Below are positions 1 to 4,588 of a stretch of DNA of 8,661 nt, piece by piece (position 1 is the first letter of the stretch; the number at the start of each line of letters is the position of its first letter). The stretch spans positions 1 through 8,661 of the forward strand of contig JAAYGP010000055.1 of NCBI GenBank assembly GCA_012727625.1. The letters are read 5' to 3'. The notes below the pieces were generated by a model. It was not told the origin of the DNA and did not search any database. It saw nothing but the letters and a program-made list of their open reading frames with translations. Position numbers and translations under genes: made by a program. This DNA comes from Clostridiaceae bacterium (GTDB taxonomy: Bacteria > Bacillota > Clostridia > DSM-8532).

Positions 1-5
1 CGGAT

Positions 6-11
6 TGTCAA
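6..11 (-). promoter_or_regulatory. possible -35 element of a dnaN promoter
   Basis: On the minus strand the bases read TTGACA, a perfect sigma-A -35 hexamer. It lies just beyond the terminator-like hairpin that follows dnaA and points out of the window. The gene expected there in Firmicutes is dnaN. The matching -10 box would lie outside the window, so only half the promoter can be seen and a chance match is possible. Confidence 0.2.
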
Positions 12-12
12 T

Positions 13-35
13 AAAAAATACCTTTCAGGTATTTT
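13..35 (-). terminator. terminator-like hairpin downstream of dnaA
   Basis: The arms AAAATACC (15-22) and GGTATTTT (28-35) form an 8-bp stem around a 5-nt loop. On the minus strand the second arm runs into a six-base T tract (18 down to 13). The hairpin starts about 65 bases after the dnaA stop at 100-102. The stem is AT-rich with only two GC pairs, so termination would probably be partial. A candidate -35 element for the next gene follows at once, which fits a boundary between dnaA and the expected dnaN. Confidence 0.4.
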
Positions 36-99
36 ATTTATCAATGCCAAAGTTTTATATCAAATATATAAGGTGATTTCCCGTAAAAAAAAATAAAAA

Positions 100-1424
100 T
101 TACTTACCGGTTATATTTTTCTTCATTTCACTGAAAGCTCTTCTAACCTCAGAATTTTTCTGTATTTCTTCGTAGATTTTTTCGCAGGCGTGTAAAACAG
201 TGGTATGATCTCTACCGCCAAAAGCTTGTCCTATTTTGGAAGTGAAAGGTCGGTAAGTTCCCTGCATAAATACATTGCCAATTGACGCGGATAGGCAATA
301 TCCCTGGATCTTTTCTTCCCTATGAGAAGTTCCGGGTTTATATCAAAATAACGACCCACTGTTTTCATTATTACAGCAGGATTTATTTCTTTTGTGTTGG
401 ATTTTGATATCAGTTCCTTTAAACAATTCTGTGTAAGCTCAACATCCAGTGGTTTGTTGACAAGGGAAGCATAGGCAACAACCCTGTTGAGGGCACCCTC
501 CAGCTCTCTTATATTGGAAACTATATTGTCAGCGATGTACATCAGAACATCGTCAGGCACTTCAAATTTTTCCAGTTGTGCTTTCTTTTTTAATATCGCA
601 ATTCGTGTTTCAATATCAGGAGCCTGGATATCGGCAAGAAGCCCCCATTCAAAACGAGATCTTAATCGTTCCTCAAGGGTCATTATTTCCTTTGGCGCTC
701 TGTCACTTGAGATAACGATTTGTTTTTGTGCTTCGTACAGCGCGTTAAAAGTGTGGAAAAATTCTTCCTGTGTTCTTTCCTTACCAACAATAAACTGGAT
801 GTCGTCAATAAGAAGAACATCTATATTACGGTATTTATTACGAAATTCCTCGTTTTTATCGTCGCGAATGGAATTAATAAGTTCATTTGTAAATTTTTCA
901 GATGTAACATAAAGTACCCGGGCATCCGGATTCTGTTCAAGTATATAATGGCCTATGGCGTGCATCAGATGTGTCTTTCCAAGACCAACGCCGCCATAAA
1001 GAAAAAAAGGATTATACCTTTTGGCCGGAAATTCTGCTACGGCCACAGCACCAGCATGAGCAAACTGGTTTCCGTTCCCCCGTACAAAGGTATCGAAAGT
1101 GTATTTTGGGTTCAGAATTGAAGAGTATGTGTTGGTTTTATTTTCATGTTCCGAACTATCAGAAACATTTTTTACATCATTTATCACCACTTCAATTGTA
1201 TATTCCTTGTTCGTAACGGATTTTACCGCATTGGATATCAAAGTAAGGTAGCGGGTTTTTAAAATATCCCTGTTAAACTCAGAGGGAGCTTCCAGTGTAA
1301 AAACACCGTTCTTCAAACTTAATGGTCTGACTGTTTTAATCCATGTTTCAAAACTAATTTTTGTAAGTTCACCATCCAACATCTCCTCTGTCTTGTCCCA
1401 TACATCCTGCGCCGATAACAACAT
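100..1424 (-). CDS. dnaA: chromosomal replication initiator DnaA, frameshifted near the 3' end
   Basis: DnaA is the AAA+ ATPase that binds DnaA boxes at oriC, melts the origin and loads the helicase. The first frame runs 397 codons and stops at TAG (231-233). Residues 1-85 are the N-terminal interaction domain, about 86-104 a variable linker, then the AAA+ domain with Walker A GGVGLGKTH (144-152), Walker B LLIDDIQF (204-211), arginine-finger motif RLRSRF (253-258) and sensor II NIRELEGALNR (304-314). Domain IV starts near 347. The stop falls just before the DnaA signature. In the neighbouring frame 44 conserved codons follow, beginning IGQAFGGRDHTTVLHA and ending at TAA (100-102). One added A gives a normal 441-residue protein. 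The start ATG has a GGAGG site (1432-1436) 7 nt upstream. Identity is certain. Whether the break is an assembly error, a real mutation or recoding cannot be told from sequence alone. Confidence 0.95.
230..240 (-). other. dnaA: frameshift site in dnaA (short A run before TAG)
   Basis: In the gene direction the codons are CTT CCA AAA TAG, and the T run at 234-237 on the plus strand has four bases. Five would give CTT CCA AAA ATA GGA CAA, restoring LPKIGQ, the universal DnaA sequence at this place. The site could in principle allow a -1 slip of the P-site lysine tRNA, since AAA re-pairs with AAA. It is not a canonical X XXY YYZ heptamer and no downstream stem-loop is evident. Confidence 0.85.
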
Positions 1425-1462
1425 CTCTATTCCTCCAGGTATAATTTTTACCGGTATATTTA

Positions 1463-1491
1463 ACTATACCAAAATTCAATGCATGTTTCAA
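1463..1491 (-). promoter_or_regulatory. sigma-A promoter of dnaA
   Basis: On the minus strand TTGAAA (1491-1486) and TATAGT (1468-1463) are separated by exactly 17 bp. They match five of six consensus bases each. The -10 box is about 40 bases upstream of the dnaA ATG, so the leader is short. The -10 box lies within an imperfect dyad at 1453-1470, GGTATA and TATACC separated by 6 nt, which could be an operator. Confidence 0.65.
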
Positions 1492-1611
1492 TGAAATGAT
1501 TAAGGCAAAAAAAACTGAAATGCGCTGAATCAATATGTTGTGTATTGAAGTTTTTATCAGTCCAAAATGTAGCGATGGTGTTAAAAAATCATGATATTAT
1601 CCATGAATGTA

Positions 1612-1641
1612 TTGACGTATTTTATTCAGTTCATATATAAT
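1612..1641 (+). promoter_or_regulatory. sigma-A promoter of rpmH
   Basis: TTGACG (1612-1617) and a perfect TATAAT (1636-1641) are separated by 18 bp, giving a start near 1648 and a leader of about 50 bases before the rpmH start. This is the strongest promoter match in the window, as expected for a ribosomal protein gene. Confidence 0.75.
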
Positions 1642-1699
1642 AGGTCTGATGCCTTTTTAAGCGATAATGTAATATAGCTTTGATGGGAGGTGCAACGTG

Positions 1700-1834
1700 A
1701 TGATTAGAACCTATCAGCCAAAAAAAAGGCAAAGAAAAGTTGAACATGGCTTCCGGAAAAGAATGAAAACTAAAAATGGCAGAAAAGTCTTAAAAAGAAA
1801 GAGACTTAAAGGGAGAAATAGATTAACTGCATAA
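1700..1834 (+). CDS. rpmH: 50S ribosomal protein L34
   Basis: This encodes the small, very basic large-subunit ribosomal protein L34. The 44-residue translation begins MIRTYQPKKRQRK, has the family core HGFRKRMKTKNGRKVL and ends RLKGRNRLTA. Length and sequence match L34 throughout. A GGGAGG site at 1685-1690 lies 9 nt before the ATG. An in-frame GTG directly before it (1697-1699) is an alternative start, but the ATG gives the usual family N-terminus. The gene has its own promoter upstream and a strong terminator touching its stop codon, so it is probably a one-gene unit, unlike the close rpmH-rnpA pairing seen in many bacteria. Confidence 0.97.
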   Translation: MIRTYQPKKRQRKVEHGFRKRMKTKNGRKVLKRKRLKGRNRLTA

Positions 1835-1860
1835 GACCGCAGAATATGTGGTCTTTTTTT
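1834..1860 (+). terminator. rho-independent terminator of rpmH
   Basis: AGACCGC (1834-1840) pairs with GTGGTCT (1848-1854), a 7-bp stem with one GU pair and a 7-nt loop. It is followed by a run of seven T (1854-1860). The stem begins on the last base of the rpmH stop codon. Confidence 0.85.
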
Positions 1861-2060
1861 CATTAAGGCAATAACAACAGTCAGGGTTTTCTTATTTAAG
1901 GCAATCTGGTAAAATGTAAAGAACAGTATTAAAAAATAATTGTGGTGGAGATAATTATATAATACTGCGCTGAAAGCTTTATGTTATTGAATTGTTGCTT
2001 TAAAGACCGGTAAATTAAGTGCTGTGCACCGCGGTTAACTATAAAGAAATGGAATAAACA

Positions 2061-2091
2061 TTGGATTACCCTGCGGTTCTACCCGTATACT
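2061..2091 (+). promoter_or_regulatory. weak candidate promoter of the rnpA operon
   Basis: TTGGAT (2061-2066) and TATACT (2086-2091) are separated by 19 bp, a longer spacing than ideal. The -10 box would lie inside the inverted repeat at 2077-2109. The alternative is the extended -10-like TGGTAAAAT at 1907-1915. Neither is strong, and the true start cannot be chosen by eye. Confidence 0.25.
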
Positions 2092-2109
2092 TATATTATA
2101 CGGGTAGAA
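2077..2109. repeat. perfect 13-bp inverted repeat upstream of rnpA
   Basis: TTCTACCCGTATA (2077-2089) is followed after a 7-nt gap by its exact reverse complement TATACGGGTAGAA (2097-2109). There is no T run on either side, so it does not look like a terminator. It could be a protein-binding operator covering the promoter region, or an RNA hairpin in the rnpA leader. The repeat itself is certain and its function unknown. Confidence 0.9.
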
Positions 2110-2194
2110 ATGTTGAAATTTATTAATAATAATGGCCATACTGCAAAGGCTCAGGCCGAAAACCAAGAATAAAGAAGCCCGGAACTGGAATAAA

Positions 2195-2548
2195 ATGAGT
2201 AAAATTTACAAGCTAAAAAACAATCGGGATTTTCAGAGAATATACCGTAGAGGCCAGTACGCAGTCTCGAAGAGCCTGGCTGTTTATGTTCAGCCGAATT
2301 CTTTGGGAAAGAACAGGATAGGCATAACTGTCAGCAAGAAATATGGCAAAAGTGTAAAAAGAAACCGTATCCGCAGGCTCATACGGGAAAGCTGGCATTT
2401 GCTGCAGGATAAGCTGAAATCAGGATATGATTTTGTTGTTGTGGCAAGAAGAAAGGAAGACAACGAATATCCTGTTCTCAGGCAAATCCATAAAGAGATG
2501 CTGTACTTAATGAAAAAACTGAATGTTTTAAATAAGGAACTTTTATGA
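2195..2548 (+). CDS. rnpA: ribonuclease P protein component
   Basis: RnpA is the protein subunit of RNase P, which supports the catalytic RNA in removing 5' leaders from precursor tRNAs. With the start at 2195 the protein has 117 residues, the usual size, and begins with family-typical sequence (KLKNNRDFQRIYRRG, residues 6-20). The conserved RNR motif KSVKRNRIRRLIRE is at 52-65, preceded by the beta-strand segment NRIGITVSKK (40-49). A longer frame opens at 2132, but its 21 extra residues are unlike the family and lack a Shine-Dalgarno site. The chosen start has only a weak one (GGAA at 2181-2184 or TGGAA at 2186-2190). Its stop overlaps the yidD start as ATGA, so it is the first gene of the rnpA-yidD-yidC-jag operon. 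Confidence 0.95.
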   Translation: MSKIYKLKNNRDFQRIYRRGQYAVSKSLAVYVQPNSLGKNRIGITVSKKYGKSVKRNRIRRLIRESWHLLQDKLKSGYDFVVVARRKEDNEYPVLRQIHKEMLYLMKKLNVLNKELL

Positions 2549-2769
2549 CAAAATTTTTATTATGGCTTATACAATTGTATCGTAAGTATCTTTCTCCCCT
2601 TAAGGGGAAAAGCACATGCAGGTTTTATCCCACCTGCTCCGCTTATGCTTATGATGCCATTAGAATATACGGACCGTTTAAGGGGTTGTTCCTTTCGATG
2701 AAAAGGATAATAAAATGCCATCCTTTTCATCCGGGAGGTTTTGATCCTGTAGGACGGAGAGGAGAATAG
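2545..2769 (+). CDS. yidD: membrane protein insertion efficiency factor YidD
   Basis: YidD is a small membrane-associated protein that assists YidC-dependent insertion of inner-membrane proteins. The 74-residue product has the family layout: an amphipathic N-terminal helix (about 3-18, LLWLIQLYRKYLSPLKG), the motif CRFYPTCSAYA (25-35) with two conserved cysteines, and the C-terminal motif KCHPFHPGGFDPV (57-69) with a third. The ATG overlaps the rnpA TGA by two bases, with AAGGA at 2534-2538 as ribosome binding site, which suggests translational coupling. The gene ends 2 bp before yidC, its functional partner. Confidence 0.95.
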   Translation: MTKFLLWLIQLYRKYLSPLKGKSTCRFYPTCSAYAYDAIRIYGPFKGLFLSMKRIIKCHPFHPGGFDPVGRRGE

Positions 2770-2771
2770 AG

Positions 2772-3713
2772 ATGCTTGATTTTATTGCTAGAATACTTGG
2801 CCCTGTGTTGTTTTTTATTTACAATACAATTGCTTTTCAAAACTATGGGCTGTCCCTTATTTTATTCACTATTTTAATGAAAGCAGCTATGCTGCCCTTA
2901 ACATTGAAACAGTTAAAATCAACCCAGAAAATGCAGGAGATGCAACCCGAGATTAATAAAATACAGCAAAGGTATAAAAATGACAAGGAAAAGCTTAACC
3001 AGGAACTGGTCAAGCTGTATCAGGATAAGGGCGTCAACCCTATGGGAGGTTGTCTGCCATTGCTTTTACAGCTTCCAATATTGTTTTCACTGTACTATAC
3101 AATAAGAAAACCTCTTACATACATGTATGGGTGGTCCAAGGAGGTTATAGGAAACATTATCATTAAAGTTATGTCGGTTATGCCGGAAGTTTTCCCGCTT
3201 AATATGAATCCCTTTATCAGTGAATATGAGAGTGTAAAAGCAAATCCTCTGCAGGTTGCGGAACTTTTTGAAAGAAATCCGTATACTGAGATTAATCTTG
3301 TGGGAGCAATAAACAAAATACCGTCTTTGATAGAGGGCGGGGAGAAAATGGTAAACCTGAACTTTCTGAATATTTTCAATCTTGGAATACGGCCAACATA
3401 CGACTTTAAACTGATTTCAGAAAACCCGGGCCTTTATATACCTGCTCTGGTGCTGGTGTTAATTTCAACCGCCACAACATATATATCATCAAGAATTTCC
3501 ATGGCAAAAACACAGCCCTCAGGCGGCAGCAGCTCACAGATGAACCAGACCAGCAATACAATGATGCTTTTAGGACCGGTTATGACACTTTTTGTAAGTT
3601 TTCAGGCTCCCCTGGGATTATCTCTTTACTGGATGATAAGCAACTTAACCCATATTGCGCAACAACTTTTTATAGAAAAATATTTCAAAAGTAAAAAGAA
3701 GGAGGGAGAGTAA
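2772..3713 (+). CDS. yidC: membrane protein insertase YidC/Oxa1 family
   Basis: YidC inserts and folds membrane proteins, alone or with the Sec translocon. The 313-residue protein begins directly at the interfacial helix (about 4-22) with no signal peptide or lipobox cysteine, unlike Bacillus SpoIIIJ. The first core membrane segment is about 25-43. A charged cytoplasmic helical hairpin (44-88) precedes a second segment (about 91-111, MGGCLPLLLQLPILFSLYYTI). Further segments lie at about 221-240 and 263-301, and the tail is basic. Where many homologues carry the groove arginine this protein has Lys37. The segment between the second and third core helices (about 112-220) is longer than in Bacillus SpoIIIJ. 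The ribosome binding site GGAGAGGAG (2756-2764) lies within the last codons of yidD. In Bacillus the spoIIIJ-jag pair acts in sporulation, but a sporulation role here is not shown by the sequence. Confidence 0.95.
   Translation: MLDFIARILGPVLFFIYNTIAFQNYGLSLILFTILMKAAMLPLTLKQLKSTQKMQEMQPEINKIQQRYKNDKEKLNQELVKLYQDKGVNPMGGCLPLLLQLPILFSLYYTIRKPLTYMYGWSKEVIGNIIIKVMSVMPEVFPLNMNPFISEYESVKANPLQVAELFERNPYTEINLVGAINKIPSLIEGGEKMVNLNFLNIFNLGIRPTYDFKLISENPGLYIPALVLVLISTATTYISSRISMAKTQPSGGSSSQMNQTSNTMMLLGPVMTLFVSFQAPLGLSLYWMISNLTHIAQQLFIEKYFKSKKKEGE
3701..3706 (+). promoter_or_regulatory. ribosome binding site that sets the jag TTG start
   Basis: GGAGGG ends 7 nt before a TTG codon at 3714, which directly follows the yidC stop. 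The next in-frame ATG is 20 codons further in, inside the conserved Jag N-terminal domain and without such a site, so TTG is the start. Confidence 0.7.
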
Positions 3714-4355
3714 TTGGAGCAATTTATTGAAATAGAAGGAAAAACCGTTGAATCTGCAATAGAAGAAGCCTTAATGAAGCTTGATATTGACAGGGAAGAT
3801 GCGGATATTGAAATTATTGATGAAGGCAATAAAGGTTTGTTTGGGTTAATTGGCAGTAGAAGTGCTGTTGTTCGGGTATATAAAAAGACAAATTACGAGG
3901 ATATTGTGAGAAATTTTTTATGTCCGATTTTAACATCAATGGGAGTAAGTGAGGATATCAGTGTTTGCAAGGATGGGGACAACACTATTAACGTAAGGCT
4001 TATGTCTGACAATATTGGCATTGTCATCGGCCGCAGGGGAGAAACCCTTGATGCGCTTCAATATCTTTTAGGGCTTGTGGTAAACAAGTACAGTGATAAT
4101 TTTGTGCGTGTAACCTTAAATGTCGGAGACTACCGGGAAAAGCGGGAAGAAACCCTTGAAAGGCTTGCCAGAAAACTTGCGGGCAGGGTTTCCAGGACCA
4201 GAAAGAATATGACATTAGAGCCGATGAATCCCTATGAGAGAAGGATAATTCATGCAACTCTCCAGGATTACCCGTATGTTGAGACTTTTAGCATTGGAGA
4301 AGAACCAAACAGAAAGGTTGTTATAAAATACAGATATAAAAGAGAGAATGACTGA
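3714..4355 (+). CDS. jag: Jag/KhpB RNA-binding protein
   Basis: Jag (KhpB) is a cytoplasmic RNA-binding protein. In Streptococcus and related bacteria it works with KhpA to control cell elongation and division, and it is nearly always encoded after yidC in Firmicutes. The 213-residue product has three domains: Jag-N (about 4-55, ending GLFGLIGSRSAVVRV), a KH domain with the GxxG loop in IGRRGETL (105-112), and a C-terminal R3H domain (about 145-206) with Arg176 and His180 in NPYERRIIH. The start is a TTG immediately after the yidC stop. The gene closes the rnpA operon, and a terminator lies about 100 bases after its stop. Confidence 0.94.
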   Translation: MEQFIEIEGKTVESAIEEALMKLDIDREDADIEIIDEGNKGLFGLIGSRSAVVRVYKKTNYEDIVRNFLCPILTSMGVSEDISVCKDGDNTINVRLMSDNIGIVIGRRGETLDALQYLLGLVVNKYSDNFVRVTLNVGDYREKREETLERLARKLAGRVSRTRKNMTLEPMNPYERRIIHATLQDYPYVETFSIGEEPNRKVVIKYRYKREND

Positions 4356-4374
4356 AAGTACGCTCAAAAACGCT

Positions 4375-4404
4375 TTGAAAACTTGCCTGATATTTTGGGA
4401 TAAT
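4375..4404 (+). promoter_or_regulatory. candidate promoter upstream of the jag-mnmE terminator
   Basis: TTGAAA (4375-4380) and GATAAT (4399-4404) are 18 bp apart, each matching five of six consensus bases. Transcription would start near 4411, about 50 bases before the terminator at 4459-4489 and 175 before mnmE. No better promoter for mnmE is visible after the terminator. The unit could therefore be a terminated leader of the mnmE operon, a small RNA of roughly 80 bases, or a chance match in AT-rich sequence. Confidence 0.4.
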
Positions 4405-4458
4405 TTTGTGAAGTTGAGCATTTGTTTAATTTATGCGCGTATTTAATGCTTTGTAAAC

Positions 4459-4489
4459 TGGACGATGGATAAACCCATTGTCCATTTTT
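4459..4489 (+). terminator. rho-independent terminator after jag
   Basis: TGGACGATGG (4459-4468) pairs with CCATTGTCCA (4475-4484), a 10-bp stem with one GU pair and a 6-nt loop, followed by five T (4485-4489). It ends the rnpA-yidD-yidC-jag operon and may also act on transcripts started at the candidate promoter just upstream. Confidence 0.85.
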
Positions 4490-4564
4490 ATCATTACTGA
4501 ATCAGATGACCTCCATCTTAAAACCGCCTTATTCATGACATTTAAAGTTTAAGTGGGGGGATGA

Positions 4565-4588
4565 ATGATTTTAAAGGTGATCATATGA
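4565..4588 (+). other. possible seven-codon leader peptide overlapping the mnmE start
   Basis: The frame reads MILKVII and stops at TGA (4586-4588), overlapping the favoured mnmE ATG (4585) as ATGA. A GGGGGG run (4555-4560) ends 4 nt before its ATG, somewhat close but usable as a Shine-Dalgarno site. The arrangement would couple translation of mnmE to the short frame. Such short frames are common by chance. Confidence 0.2.
4574..4579 (+). promoter_or_regulatory. ribosome binding site favouring the internal mnmE start
   Basis: AAGGTG ends 5 nt before the ATG at 4585. The upstream ATG at 4561 directly touches a GGGGGG run, too close for use as its ribosome binding site. This supports starting mnmE at 4585. 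Confidence 0.55.

Larger units (their letters stand above)
1425..1699. other. dnaA-rpmH divergent spacer, candidate part of oriC
   Basis: This AT-rich 275-bp spacer separates divergently transcribed dnaA and rpmH, a position that often holds all or part of oriC in Firmicutes. It contains a sigma-A promoter for each gene, the dnaA ribosome binding site, and an 8-bp palindrome ATCATGAT at 1588-1595. I searched both strands for DnaA boxes (TTATCCACA and relatives). The best matches are TTATCCATG at 1597-1605 (7 of 9) and, in the reverse sense, TGTGTATTG at 1539-1547 (6 of 9). That is too few to define an origin, so origin function is inferred from gene order. The main cluster may lie beyond the left edge, between dnaA and dnaN. 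Confidence 0.4.
1861..2194 (+). other. long spacer between rpmH terminator and rnpA
   Basis: Over 330 bases without a convincing gene. It holds a 10-bp direct repeat TTAAGGCAAT (1863-1872 and 1896-1905), an extended -10-like TGGTAAAAT (1907-1915) without a good -35, an 8-bp palindrome ACCGCGGT (2028-2035), and a perfect 13-bp inverted repeat (2077-2109). The last part, 2132-2194, is open in frame with rnpA but has no ribosome binding site and does not resemble RnpA, so I treat it as leader. No known riboswitch, tRNA or protein leader was recognised. The rnpA operon must be transcribed from somewhere here, because the rpmH terminator precedes it. Confidence 0.6.

Noticed and set aside
230..240. 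Canonical programmed -1 frameshifting in dnaA
   Set aside because: The site lacks an X XXY YYZ heptamer, an evident stimulatory stem-loop and a long A run for polymerase slippage. Kept only as a less likely alternative to a sequencing error.
487..1216. Plus-strand open frames opposite dnaA
   Set aside because: They lie antisense within a recognised conserved gene, have no recognisable domains or ribosome binding sites, and are shadows of dnaA.
2077..2109. The 13-bp inverted repeat as a rho-independent terminator
   Set aside because: Neither strand has a T run after the stem, and the rpmH terminator is already present upstream.
2110..2172. Twenty-codon frame MLKFINNNGHTAKAQAENQE in the rnpA leader
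   Set aside because: No ribosome binding site, not in frame with rnpA, no overlap with its start, and no recognisable similarity.
2132..2194. N-terminal extension of RnpA by 21 residues
   Set aside because: The extra residues do not resemble RnpA, no Shine-Dalgarno site precedes the ATG at 2132, and the internal ATG at 2195 gives the normal family length.
1834..2194. A riboswitch, T-box, tRNA or other known structured RNA in the rpmH-rnpA spacer
   Set aside because: No family motif was recognised, and apart from the single dyad and small palindromes no multi-helix structure was apparent by eye.
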